From contig NC_092521.1 of the NCBI RefSeq assembly GCF_037038585.1, positions 149,820,605 to 149,884,604 of the forward strand: a stretch of 64,000 bases of DNA, given 5' to 3'. The stretch comes from Patagioenas fasciata (lineage: Eukaryota > Chordata > Aves > Columbiformes > Columbidae). The position numbers were made by a program, and so were the translations under genes. The notes beneath the pieces were generated by a model. The model did no database searches. It had not been told where the DNA came from and saw only the letters and a program-made list of their open reading frames with translations. Below are positions 1-15,032 of this stretch, in pieces. Every line of letters begins with the position of its first letter. The first letter of the stretch is position 1.

Positions 1-70
1 AAAATCGCACCTCTATCTATGCATATCTGACGGTCACCTACGACCATCACTAAAAGACTTTCGTATTTGA

Positions 71-3150
<3,080 letters not shown>

Positions 3151-3628
3151 TGCGCCAACCAGGCTACCGCCCCTGCCCCTCCTTTATATAGATCTCTCCA
3201 TGCCGTTACAGCTTTATAGATGCTAATCCATGTGACTATCGTCCAAATTGCTTTCTTTTGTAGTGACACTGAACTTGGCTATAAAAGGCGGACTAGGTGA
3301 CATTCAGGATGGACGTTAATGGAAACGCAAGATTGAAATGTAAATTGTTTTCAGAGGACTGGGAAGCAAACAAAAGTTACACCTTCACCTGTTCTGAGTA
3401 ATGTGGAGTTGTTTCCGTTCCCACCATCTGGACCTGGGAGTATGCAGAAATCAATACAAATCCTGGGAAGTAGTTTGTTAATCCAGACTAACTCCTCCAT
3501 TGCGTTCTCTTCGATTGTTATTGTTCTTATGCTGTTTTGTGAACCTGTAGAAAGCAAGTGCTTTTTCATCTTGAAATCCAACAAAATTGAAAAAATATGC
3601 ATAGAATAATGCATATATGTAGCCATGT

Positions 3629-3636
3629 CACTGTGA
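3629..3636 (+). promoter_or_regulatory. miR-128 seed match in BMI1 3' UTR
   Basis: The 8-mer CACTGTGA is complementary to the miR-128 seed. BMI1 is an established miR-128 target in mammals, so a retained bird site is plausible. Function here is inferred from sequence only. Confidence 0.5.
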
Positions 3637-4024
3637 ATAACAATTTTTGCGTATTAGCCATTTTGATTCTTATGTTGCATCTTTTACTTCTCTGTTGCTG
3701 CGCAGAACCGATCAAAAGAAAAGTAAACTTCAGTTTTACAATCTGTATGCCTAAAAGCGGGTATTACCGTTTTATTTACTGACTTGTTTAAATGATTCGC
3801 TTTTGTAAGAATCAGATGGCATTATGCTTATTGTACAATGCCATATTGGTATATGACATAACAGGAAACAGTATTGTATGATATATTTATAAATACTATA
3901 AAGAAAATATTGTGTTTCATGCACTCATGATATGGTTGTTAAATTTCTAAACTGGTTCGACCCTTGCAGATGCCGCCTGTTTGAGCTTTGCTCATACTGC
4001 AAGAAACACTGCGTGTGAGAGCTA

Positions 4025-4031
4025 CAGTATT
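4025..4031 (+). promoter_or_regulatory. miR-200b/c/429 seed match in BMI1 3' UTR
   Basis: CAGTATT matches the miR-200b/c/429 seed. A second copy is at 3869-3875. miR-200c repression of BMI1 is established in mammals. A 7-mer can occur by chance, so confidence is moderate. Confidence 0.42.
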
Positions 4032-4689
4032 GGGAAAGCACATTCAAGTCTCTGATAACCTGGAGGCAATTGGCAATCTTAAAAGGATTTTACTGGCTTT
4101 GTCTTTTTTTTTTTCTGAGTGATATATTTTTACTTTACCGAATGTTGAAGTGATGCAGTGAAGAAAAAAAGAAAAAGGGACATGGAAGCCTATGACCTGT
4201 TTGATTACCTTTTTATTATTTGGTGCGGTGGGACTGTGTTTTTAAAAGCACATGGAATCATTATAGAAGCCATAAACTTTTTGGTATAAATTTTAAGGAA
4301 CCAGCAAGTTGCTGGATGAAGGCATTTTATCTAAATTTGTTTTAATATATATATGTGTATGGTACAGTACTAACTTCATTAAAATTTAACAGGTACTTTA
4401 ATATTTCCAATAAATTGTGGAGAATGCCTCCTCTTTAATGGCCTGCAAATAGGTGCATTTTATTAGAGGCTTCTAAGGGTATTATTTTTTCAGTAGAAGG
4501 AACTTTTCCACCATAAAAGTATGAACAGCCCAGAACACTTTTCAGTTTGTGCTTTGCTTTGGTCGAACTTTGTGTGTTCATCACCCATCAGTTATACATT
4601 TGTGAGGGTGTTTATTCTATATGGATATTGTTTCATGTTTGTACGGGAAAATTGTAGTTAAACATTTCATTGTCTCCAGTCTGCAAAAG

Positions 4690-4697
4690 AAGCACAA
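4690..4697 (+). promoter_or_regulatory. miR-218 seed match in BMI1 3' UTR
   Basis: AAGCACAA is an 8-mer match to the miR-218 seed. miR-218 has been reported to repress BMI1 in mammals. Function here is inferred. Confidence 0.42.
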
Positions 4698-4945
4698 TTC
4701 TATTGCTTTGTCTTGCTTATAGTCATTAAATCATTACTTTTGCATATAAATTGCTGTTATTTGTCCTGCTTGTTTTTATAGACCAGGTGACTGCAAATCC
4801 TCCACAAGGTTATTGCTTATTGATGTATAATGTCTTGTTAAACAAGAGTTGATATTTTCTTCCTGTAGTAAACATGTACAGTTCAATTTCAACAGTTAAA
4901 ACTTCAGTTTTATATACACGAATAACTTCCATTTATAGCTGATCA

Positions 4946-4959
4946 AATAAATAAATAAA
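4946..4959 (+). promoter_or_regulatory. BMI1 polyadenylation signal
   Basis: Three overlapping AATAAA hexamers lie in an AT-rich stretch at the expected end of the BMI1 3' UTR. No gene follows for 10 kb. Confidence 0.65.
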
Positions 4960-4980
4960 AGGGATAATTCATTGAAAAAT

Positions 4981-7789
4981 AGCAAATGACCTCTGTTGAT
5001 AATGTGGTGTTGAAGGACAAACATTTGTTCCCATTGGAAGTCTTTCTGAGTGTGCAAAAGATTTCAGTGAACAGAACAGTATAGTACTAAAATAACAAGA
5101 ACAAAGCCTAGAAATCGCAATGATTTGGTTTGGTTGCCTACCTCGAAAACAGTTCCTGTCTTTATTTGACCCCGAATTATTCTTGAAAATAAACAAATGG
5201 TGTATTCTTACATCCCGGTCAGCCACAGGTTTCACCTCTTGTCTGTTCCAACTTAGCCCCTGTTAAACTGCGCTGACTGGGAAAGGAAGAACGTAATTTT
5301 TGTGATGGTGAGTGCCAGGTTCCGCCTGCGCAGCTCTGGATTGCTTTCTAAAGCCTCACTAGAAACAAACAGGTTTTAATGTATATACTCCATGTGACCG
5401 ACTGTCTATCTTGGCTCTATTCCCTCAACTATATGAGTTAATCACACCGTACTGGTTGAATTAATTCGCTCAAAGACCATCCCTCAACCTGCAGCAGAGG
5501 GTTGTACGTTAGCACAGTGATTAAATTGCGCTTGTTTATACTGGAAGTAGTTGATAATGACAAAACTTAGCATCAAAATGGAACTACTCTCGGTGTTTGT
5601 AGAGTGCTTCTGAAGTATAAAGCAATGAAACCGGAGCTGAATAATTCCCTTCGAGGTTTATGAAGCTCTTACAACATTTTCGACATCTCCCGTCCGAAAA
5701 AGAACAAACGTTTTCAGTAGCTCTCTCGCCGAGCTGCAGAAGCCACCGAGGATATTTGTCCTGCCATGTGAAACTTTTGTTTAGCTGCTGGGCAGATGGC
5801 ACTGGGATGCGTATATATTGCTAAGCACAACTGGGAGGACGATCAAAGATAGTATCTTGGTCTTCTACTTGCGAAGCTGCTGTGTCAGCCTCCCCGGTTT
5901 CATGATATTTTTCTTTGCAGCTGCAATAGCGAATGGGTTTCCTTGGAAATATACGGAAATCCTCCCTATTTGGAAATAAATCTCAGCTCAGTATACGTAA
6001 GAAGAATCTTTTTATTATCCGACGTTGCATTTATATAGATCGAGGGGTAAAGCCGAAGTCTGTTGCATTTCTCTGAGCGTGCTCAATAAGCAATCGGATC
6101 AAAAGTGGAGGCAGGGACGGTCTGTGCCCACTGGAAAATGATGTTTTTCTGTCCGTCCGACCAGATTTTCCGCCCTGGTTCAGCTGTCTGCAGCTCCAAG
6201 CAGCGCTTTCGTGCCCAGTCGGAGTGGGGAGCAAGCGCTAACGATCCAGCCCCGACGAGAGCAAGGGAGAGGGAGCATGAAGAGCTCCACAAGCTTCTGG
6301 AGAAGACAAGCAGAAAGAGGAAAAAAGAATGCAGAAATGTACAGAAAAAGAGAGAAGGAACATGACGAGCTCGCTGAGCCGAGCTACTTGTCCTCCAGCA
6401 TTGCTCAAAACAACCTGCGCCGACGCCTTTCAGCAGGCCAATGCCGGCGGCCGGCACCGCCGATGATCTTTTGAGGTCCCTTCCAATCCCAAACACACTG
6501 TGATACTGCGTGAAAAAATCCGCCCCGTCCCGTTGGCACGGGAGGGGAACGTAAGGCGGTTTTCGTCGCGGCGCCGGGGGCCAGGGGAGCACCGGAGCGA
6601 GCTGCGGGGAGCTCCACTCAAAGTCGGCGTCCTCCGATTCTCTGATAATGAAGGGGAACATTGAAACCCGAAGGCGGCGGCAAAGCCAGCGCCGGGCGTC
6701 CTTCCAGCTGAAGCGACTCTTTCGGTCCTTTATCCCCCCACTGCTGCCGAGGACGTACCGCCTGTCACCTCCCCCGCCGTACCGCTGCCCAAGGATTCTC
6801 TCGTTTCGCTGGGCATTTTCAAAGTGCGGCCAAAGCGAGACCTACCGGGGACGGTATTGGGGCGAAGTCTTCCCCTTTCCAGCTCCGCCATCTCTCCGCC
6901 TCTTCTTCTTCTCCGCAGCCCCGGACCGCCCGTCCCTTCGCGCCGGTGGCACAGAGCTGTGCTCCCGCTGTCCAAACATCACTCCTGGACTGTTCATCTC
7001 CCACCACGCAGGATCTCCTGCAGTTCCGATCTTTGCCACCAAACCGGTTCACGAGGATCGGGCTGTTTCGCCGCGCCTGGCTCCGGTTTCCAGCCCCGGC
7101 GCGGGGCGGGCGGCGGCAGCGGCCCCCGCCGCCAGGAACCGCAGCGGGGGGCGGGTTGCTGCGTCCCCGGCGAGCACCTTGAGCCCTCCCAATTTTAATA
7201 CAGTGAAATTCTGAAACAATGTTTACTCAGATAAGTGTTTCCTGTTTCCGCTGTTAATTTTTAACGTTCTTGCTTCTACTCTGGGTACTTGAAACGGATT
7301 TCCTTTATTTTACTATAAACAGTTTCTTTTTCATGTTTTCTGCCTGTCTCCTAACAAAAAAGTGCCTTGAGGAGAACCTGCTCTCCCGTCCGAAGGGCTG
7401 CGGATCTCCGCTTTCCCGAGTTCAAAGTCATTGCCCTGCTCCGAGGGCTAAAAGCCACAGTTACTTTGTGCTGTATTAATTCAAGAATTGCAAAAGAATT
7501 GTGGCAGCAAGGATTTCTTCCAGCTCCGGTTCCTTCACTCCCTTTCGCCACGACTAACAGAGGATTCTCACCAGGATAATGTGAAAACTGTTAAAGCCCG
7601 GTGGGGACCGGGGCGACTTTCGGTCTCACCATCATTGGGGATGGGACATTTATTTAACAGTGATGATGTGGGCTAAAAAAAAAGGAACAAAAAAATATAA
7701 AAAACCAACCCGATAACGGCTAAAGCACGAAGGACACGTAATTTCCACGGCAAACAGAGGTTTACCCAGCAGGGAATGGGCACACAGAG
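4981..7789. other. Intergenic DNA between BMI1 and SPAG6, first part
   Basis: No supported gene was found. AT-rich DNA up to about 6020 gives way to CpG-rich DNA between about 6400 and 7200. Open frames of up to 192 codons occur on both strands in the CpG-rich part, overlap each other and resemble nothing I recognise, so I treat them as composition effects. A short CR1 tail lies at 6461-6510. Confidence 0.6.
6461..6510 (+). mobile_element. Very short CR1 3' end fragment
   Basis: About 48 bp starting GATGATCTTTTGAGGTCCC and ending GTGATACTG is almost identical to the 3' end of the CR1 element at 57613-57660. Nothing upstream matches CR1, so this looks like an extreme 5' truncation, which is typical of CR1 retroposition. 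It has only one copy of the 8-bp tail unit. Confidence 0.8.
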
Positions 7790-8700
7790 GGACTTACATC
7801 CCCGGTCGCTGCCGCGGAGCCGCGAACGTGCCGGGCAGGGCAGCGGCGGAAAGGCCGTGAGCGGCACCGACTCGGGGCTGCGAGGGGCCTGAGGGGCTTG
7901 AGGGCCTCTCGGCCGCCGGGGAGTGTCGCCGCCGCCCGCCCCGCGCCGCCGAAGGCCGGCGGGAAACCGCGGTACGACTGCGCTTCGTTCCGCGCCGCCT
8001 CCGCTGGCGGGGACGTGGCTCCTCGGCCGGCGCGGAAGCGTGTCTCTCGGCCCCGCCGGTGCCACGGACGAGGCCTGGCCCCCGCCGGCTGCCCCTGCCG
8101 GCTGCCACCCCACCGGGCGGGACGGGCCGGCTCCGCGCCCCCCGCCGCCCGGGCAGAGGCCATCTTGCGCCTGCGCAGCTCCCCGCCTCGCGCCCGCGGA
8201 ACTTCGCCCACGCGCCGCCAGATTCGAACGGGGCGCGCGGGGACCCCCCGGGCGCACCGCGCAGCCGCGAATTGCCCGGTGCCCCGCGGAGCGCTGCCCG
8301 CTCGGCCTCCACCGGTGGGGCGGCCGCGGCGAGATGCGGAGCTCAGCTTCGCCGCCGGGCCAGGCCGGGGGGGACACGGCCGACAGGCAGCACCCGCGGC
8401 CGCAGCTCCCCTCCGCCGAGTCGATGCGGCGGGTCCCGCACTGCCCTGCGCCCCTCCCTGCCCTTCCCCTCCGTCCTGCCCTAGGGTGCTCCAGCGGGCC
8501 CGGACGCTTGGGGATGTGCGTGCCGGGTAGGAGGCACTGAGACGCGGCTTTCCAGCATCCCCGAGACGGCTGCGGGGCGCCGTAGCCCCGTGTCCCAGTC
8601 CGCCCTGCCGCAAGGGAGCCCGCCTCCCTTCGAGGCTGGCCGGCTCCACACCTCACCAGGGGACGGCGGAGCCCCGGTCCCTCTGACCTCCCCCAGAGAG
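7790..8700. promoter_or_regulatory. Strong orphan CpG island
   Basis: This is the most CpG-dense block of the intergenic region, continuous for roughly 900 bp. It contains abutting YY1-like and NRF1-like sites (8159-8178), a combination common at TATA-less vertebrate promoters. It lies 7 kb upstream of SPAG6 and 3 kb beyond BMI1, so it is probably not the core promoter of either. It may be the start of a noncoding or unrecognised transcript, or a Polycomb or distal element. The overlapping frames of 140-349 codons have no recognisable domain. Confidence 0.6.
8159..8178 (-). promoter_or_regulatory. YY1-like and NRF1-like sites
   Basis: GCCATCTTG at 8159-8167 is the complement of the YY1 core CAAGATGGC, and GCGCCTGCGCAG at 8167-8178 fits the NRF1 palindrome. 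On the minus strand the YY1 core includes an ATG in a good Kozak context (AAGATGG), an arrangement seen at some real promoters. Binding is inferred. Confidence 0.5.
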
Positions 8701-11700
8701 TGGAGGGGGACGCGGCAGCCATTTGGTGCGTATATTTTCATGGTACGCAACTGAATATCGCACCTCGTCTAGAGAGACAAAGGACTGTATGCTCCCCATC
8801 CTCAGGGAAAGGCAGATGCTTTCCCCGCACCTCGCACCGATGCTCTCAACGGAGCGGAGGGGGATATTTCCCAGGGAGTGGCCGGGTGAGTCTCCCCGGT
8901 GGCAGGGAGGCACTTTTCCCGTAGCAGAAGCAGCCAACAGCCCTTCCCCCTCCGCGCCCGCCGCCGGGCTCCGCGCCGCCGGTGCCTCTCGCACGCCGCA
9001 TCCTCGCTGGAGGAGGCCGAGGCCGGGAGGCGCCGCCTGCATCCCGGGGCCTCCACTGAGCGCGGACCTCTGGGGCATCTCTGTGAGCACTGGTATTTCC
9101 CACTCCTCCCTCTACATGTGCAAGGGATGCTCAAAAGATGCCTCCTTTACGAGGCATTTTCTGATCTGTGAGACAACATCGTGCCAAAGATCCCGCGGCT
9201 GTTGGAGGCCTCCGATCCTTCAAATAAAAAAAAAAAAAAAAAGCCAAACCCAACCCTAACAGAAAAAAAAAAAAAAAAGCTCCACGTCAAAATAGCCCTG
9301 CATACACAACCCCCAGAACTTTAAATGGGAAATACGAAACAAACAAACAAAAGCCCCACACCATGCGACAAACAACAACAAACCCTCCACAACACCAAAC
9401 AAAACCAAACCCCAACAAAAAACCACCCAAACAAGCCCAAAAATTTCAAAAAGCAAGGCAAAAACGATGCTGCAAGGGAAGGTGTTGGCATGGCCATGGT
9501 GCAGGGATGCTGTGTGAATGACGCCCCTGAGAGGCAGCTGTCGCTGCGCGGGTTGCTGAGCCTGAGCATCCCTTCTGCGGATTCCCGGCTCCGGCAGCCC
9601 GCGGGCCGGAGCTGGGCTGCGCGGGGCGGGGAACCGCAGCTCCTCCGGACTATCGGGTGTTCCGGTGCAGCCGGTCGGGACATGTCCCATTCGGAGGGAC
9701 GGGAGTTTGATTTCCAGGATGAGTGGGCTAGTTGTGGAGGACGAAGGGCTGCGGCTGGAGCCCCGCGGGACACCGCGCTGATGCTCCTCGGGCTGGGGCG
9801 CTGCCCACGGGCAGGCGGGCGGACAAGGAGAGCCCCCGGGCACCGAGGAGCTGGCAGCAGCGGGGACAGGGGGGCACGAGACAGGCGCTCAGCACCGAGA
9901 GGGATGCCTACAAACCACGAGCTGCCATTTTGTCTCTTTTAAGTGGGTTGCCTTTCCCCTCTCCTGGAGCGCAGTGCGCGGCGGTGGCAGCGGCGGCTGC
10001 CCTTGCCCTGTTCCTTGTCGGCCGCCCTCCGGGGAGGCAGCTCGGGGCTGCACGGAGGTCCCCTCGGGAAGGCGCCCACCAGCCCCAGCCTCTCCAGCCC
10101 TGGCGTTTTCCTTGCCACCTCCGCCCTAGGTGCTCGGGGTTTGCAGGCTGTTCAGCTGATTTGTTGCTAATAGCAACCACACGACAGCGATTTGCAGCCT
10201 TTTCTGCTGCTGGTGCCTCTCGTTACACCTTCTTCTGCAGATCGGGATATCGTCGTGTGGCTGCTGCGTGTCCCCACCCCTCTAACCACAGCAGACAGGG
10301 ACAATGATGGGGCAGGAAGACGAGGCGGCCGCGGGTCGAGCGGTGGACTCCGCCGGGCGTCGCGCAGATTGGGTACTTCTAGATCTGGAGCTAAATACTG
10401 GCCAGCTCCTCGCCACCGCAGCCGCGCAGGCTCCGCGTATTTCTCATTGTCTGGCAGCATTGTCGTGAGCTGCCAGCGCCCGCAATCCCACCGGCATGGG
10501 CGGGTGAAGCGCTGCTGGGTTTACATATGTAGATGCGGGCAGCGTTCAGCGCCAAACCGACACACACCCTCCCCCGAAGCAACAGACACAAAGGAAAACC
10601 TCGTTCCTTTCAAGTCCCCAGAATAAATTAAGCTCCGGCTTTCAGTTTTGGAACGTCCCGAAAATATTTGCCTCTTTTTTTTTTTTTTTTTTTAATGGCA
10701 CTGCACAAGCGCTGACGGTTCCGCAGGAAACCAGAGGTGTAACCATATGCACGTGGTTAAAAGGGCTGAGCCCTACCAGCTGACATTTCCTGATCCCATC
10801 CCGCAAGTCAGCCTGAGATGTTTTGCCCTTTCGCTGTTTTTTTATCCCTTAGGATTTTTATTCTGCCTTCGGCTAGTGCAATGGCGACCCACCAGTCTCC
10901 ACTGGCCAAATTTACACCGTTTACATGTTTATGGTTACAAATGTGTGCTCAAATGCCAGCATCGTCCTCCTAGGCGAATAAAAAGGAGAAGTCTCCTTTC
11001 TAATGTGTTTGAAGTGCCTCAACATTTCTGTCTTCGCCTCACAGAACTAGTTTACTCTACAGGAAAGTATCACAAACTAAACTCTCTACCAAGAATCCGG
11101 AGAGAGTACCCCAGAATATTGTGTGTTGCTGGAGCCCCGAGTCAAAGCTCAGGGAAAAAGAGAGGGGTCCCTCTACTTCTACAGTCTCGCTGACAGTTTT
11201 TGCTAAAATCAGGTAATGGCAAAACCCAACTTAAATTTGAAAAAAAAAAATCAAGGATCCAAATGTATTTCTGTAGAAGCAATACACAGAGATGGAGATC
11301 ACTCACTCAGCACACTCTTCGAGAGAGCACTTCAGCTCCCTACATCTCATTCACTCCCACTAACCTTTCCACGCTTAACCTCCCTTCTTTCAAAAGCTGA
11401 GCGTTTTCGACTCCGATCCGCGGGAGAGAGCGGAGCAGTTTGCGCGTTACTCTTCCCACCAAACGCACTCAGTCGTGCACGCACGGGATTAAAAAACTAA
11501 TTTCTGTAACCCTCTAAATATCTGCTTAAAACTTTGAACAATTTGCCAGACGTGTGGCAAGCGGAGGAGAATCTCCAGAGGCAGATCGGGAGACCCACCG
11601 CGGTGCCGAGGGGCGCGGGGGGCGGCCGGGGAGCGGTGGTTCCAGCCCGGCTCTCTGCAGTCCCAGCGGGCTGTCCCGGTGGACACCGTTGGGTGCCACT

Positions 11701-12100
11701 AGGAAGTCGTCACACCAACACGCGGGAAGAGCTCACCTTGTGATGAGCGTCGTGCAGTTTCATGTCGCAAAGAAGCAAACACAGCTTGTCCAGACGCGGC
11801 ACCAAAGAGCGGGAGCCGGGGGGGTCAGCGAGCCCGGCCCTGGACCTGACACCCAGCACCCTTCCAGCCCGGGGACCTCCGGGGGACCAGGCTGCTCCCG
11901 TGCGGGGGCTGAAACACCAGTTGCCTCGCACCCGAGGGGACGGGACTAAGCCGGGAAAGCCCGTGGGAAGCCCCCCCAGCACCCCTCACTCCCCCCAAAA
12001 AACTCCAGGAGCAACTTCGCCCTTCATCGGTTTTGGGAAAATGATGCTTTCCCGCCCTGTTACGGGCGTATTTCCGAGTGAATCAAAGGCTGAGATTTTA
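8701..12100. other. Intergenic mixed CpG-rich and simple-sequence DNA
   Basis: CpG-rich patches at about 8880-9100, 9530-10150 and 11560-12000 alternate with low-complexity DNA: A-rich and CA-rich sequence at 9226-9470 and a T run near 10674-10694. Open frames of up to 205 codons overlap on both strands and none is recognised. I see no supported gene. Confidence 0.55.
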
Positions 12101-12541
12101 AAGAACACCCACTAGAAAGCGAATGAACGTTATTAATTTGGGTATTTGTTGGCTGTTCCCTTGGTCCCCGCTTTATTTTTTTAAGATGACGTATACAGTA
12201 ACGCAGTTGTTACTAACACCGCACGTCTAAGGATACAGGTTTCCCACTAATGAGCACCCCAGCAGCAGGCAATGAAGTCTCACAACTACGTCATTTCCAT
12301 AAATGATTTTCCGTCTTCAGTACTTTTGCGAGAACTGGTGACATTTCCGCAGATCGTATTTGCATGGTGTTTATTCCTCATTATTAATAATAACCATGTG
12401 AACAGACTCAGTATCAAGCAACGAAATATAACAGCAAGTTTTGGAGGTAGTCAGGGTGCGTTTTGTTGTTTAACTTATCCGAACATTAGACTTAGTTAGA
12501 CAGATGAATCAATTTATCTGTAATCGACACATCTGCTTTTT

Positions 12542-12573
<32 letters not shown>

Positions 12574-13550
12574 TGGTCTCTGGAAGTAATTAATCACTGT
12601 TTGTTTATTTTTTAAATTTAACTTAAGAACAGAAATAAGTATACAGAAATGTGTTTAACAGCTGTTCCCTTCTCAAGTACACATGGTGATAATTTCCCAA
12701 AATATTTTCTGTGGCAAACGACCTTCTCACCAATCTGATTTAATTTGTCTCATTTATTTGTAAAGAACAACACATCGCCTGTTTTGTTTGTTTGCTTAAA
12801 GAGAGATTTTTTTCACATTAAATACTCCTGTAAATAGGTGGTTCATTTTAGACCATCATATTGTTTACATTAGCCCACCTCTTTTCAGTCGAGCAAACCC
12901 AGAGAGGATTTATTAATATTAGACTTCTTTCTTATACTTTTTCAAACTTTTAAAATGCGGCTGAAGTAACTTCAGCCTTTAAACTTTAGAGGTATGAGAC
13001 AAAACTTCATAGTGTCAGTCATCTGATTTTGTACATTTAGAGCTTTGCAGAACAAAATACCAGCCTATGAAATCCTGAAGCCACTGTGCGTCAGAGGGTG
13101 GCTACGGAAAGGGGCATTTTTTAATTGAATGATTAGACTCCGATTTTCTGCTGTGGATCACAATTTCACTTGGAGCAGTCTGATCGATGGCAGAGCCAAC
13201 TAGCAACTTCGTTCACAAATATCCAGCGTCTTGGGAATCGCCCTCAAAAGATACTGGAGGAGATGTAGAGTCCATTTACATTTAAATCCTGATGACCCTG
13301 TTTTCATTTTGCAGTCCCACCGTTGGCATTAGTTGCTGTAGAGACCTCCAAAGCTGTGGTTTACTCACAAATGCAACCATGCTGGCAATCGTTTATGAAG
13401 AGAATTATTCGTAAATAGTCCTTAGAGCCGGAGACACCAGGATGCAAAAAGTGGAAGACACTCACCAGTTTACCTGCCAGAGTGATACGCTGTTGAAAAA
13501 AAAATATGAAAAAGTACTGTTACATGGCAGAATAATAACTAGTATCTGTG
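12101..13550. other. AT-rich intergenic DNA
   Basis: The sequence is AT-rich with a pyrimidine/T tract at 12536-12574. No coding frame of note and no recognised repeat family was seen. Confidence 0.55.
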
Positions 13551-15032
13551 CTCGGCAAAGTCGAGGGCTGCTGCCGGGCAGTTCCCCAGTGTCCCTTCCT
13601 GGGCTCCCCACTACACGCAGAGAGCGGGAACTGCCCCCCAGCCGCCGGCACCTGAGCGGTGCAGGCAGCTCCCGCCGCTGCGCGGGTGAGTGCGCTCGAG
13701 TTCATCATCAACTCTGCGCGGCTGCATGGAGTGAGCAAAGCCTCCCCGTCCCGCGGCACGACCCGCGTGGCTCCTAGCAGAGGCGGTGGCTGTAGCCCAC
13801 GGAGTCGCCCGTGGGCGACCGTGCTGCCCGCTCCGCCGACAAGCCGTAGCGCTCCACGGCCGTGGGTAGGCAGGGGCTCCGCGGTTCTGCGCGGAGCGAG
13901 TTTAATCCTCGTGCGGCGCGAAAAAACCCGGAGTGGGCCGGCGCGACGGTGTAAGGAAATAGCATAGATCCCCGAGGAGGAATCGCGGTGGTGGTGAAGA
14001 AAAAAAAAAACAAGGAAAAAATTAAAATCAAAGGACCTCCTTTCCCGAAGAATGAGGTTCCTGTGGGGGCAGCTCCTGGAGCGCTGCGGCTGCCCTTATT
14101 TTTCGTTTATCTTCCTTTTTATTTCTCCCCACCCAGGAAGCAGGATCCGGGCAAGGGGACCCCGCAGGAGCTGCCGAGCGATGCGTGGGGCTCAGCCGGG
14201 ACTTCGAGGCTCTCTGTCCCTGCCCACCGGGTCCTCGGCACGTTGTGCAGCAGCGGAGCGGGACGAGGCAGCTCTCCGACCGCAGTGAACGCAGCGCGGC
14301 CCGCGGAGCACCTGCCCGGGCCCGAGGACCTGAGAAATGACTCCCTGTGCAGGGCGGCGCGGGCAGACAGGTCCCCTTCGCCCGCCCCGGCGCCTCCGCC
14401 GCACTCCCAAATATCAGCGAGGGCCGGTAGGTCCCGGCCCAGCCGCCCACGACCCCAGTGCCACCCCCTGCGGTCGAGTCTGCGCCGCGCGGGACACGGG
14501 GGGACAGCGGCGGCGGCCGGCGGGGACGAACCACCTCTGTGGCCCGGGCAAGTCCCTGTGCTGGGCCCGGCACCGTCCCACGGGCGCTGTCACCGCCGTC
14601 CTGCCCCGGCTTTCCGGAGGACGACAGCTCACGTATGGAGTTGAGTGAACACAGCTGCCTGGGTGCGTTCTGATGGAACTGCCTGTTCCTTTATACCCAC
14701 TGATACATCTGCACGCCGCTGTGTATGTATTTGTGGTATGTATGTGGTATGTATGTGGTACAGAGGCGCGAAGTCCTCTCTCCGCAGACCTGTCGGTCCG
14801 TACGCCCCTGCGCATCTCTATAGGTGCTTATACCCACACCTGTACCTACACACATACCTATACATTTAACACAAGTGTGCAACATGCCGCCAGGCGGGCC
14901 TAGCCCCCGGGCTGTGTTTCTCTCCGTCCCCGCACAGCCCCCACTGGCACACACCGCCGGCCCCCTGCGGAGCGGAGCGGCGCGGATCGGGTCCGGGCAC
15001 TCCGCGGAGCACCCCGCGGCGGGCGGGCGCGC
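13551..15032. other. CpG-rich DNA upstream of SPAG6
   Basis: CpG-rich blocks cover about 13560-13950 and 14150-14640, and then 14880 onward merges into the SPAG6 promoter island. A short GTATGT-rich stretch lies at 14724-14760. Overlapping frames on both strands look like composition effects. Confidence 0.55.

Larger units (their letters stand above)
3151..4980 (+). other. BMI1: BMI1 3' UTR
   Basis: AT-rich sequence with no long ORF follows the stop codon. Overlapping AATAAA signals at 4946-4959 suggest cleavage just after, giving a UTR of about 1.8 kb, similar in size to mammalian BMI1. An AATAAA at 4409-4414 could give a shorter form. The exact end is inferred. The UTR carries seed matches to microRNAs known to target BMI1. 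Confidence 0.75.

Noticed and set aside
6083..6661. 192-codon minus-strand frame
   Set aside because: It runs through the antisense of the CR1 tail (6461-6510), which codes for nothing in that direction, and through CpG-rich DNA. No family resemblance.
7673..8722. 349-codon minus-strand frame and several overlapping long frames on both strands
   Set aside because: They lie in a CpG island where stop codons are rare by composition, several frames are open at once, the residues are nearly all Ala/Gly/Pro/Arg, and no domain is recognisable.
9256..9843. 195-codon minus-strand frame
   Set aside because: It runs over A-rich/CA-rich low-complexity DNA read as Phe/Val/Leu-rich translation; an artefact of simple sequence.
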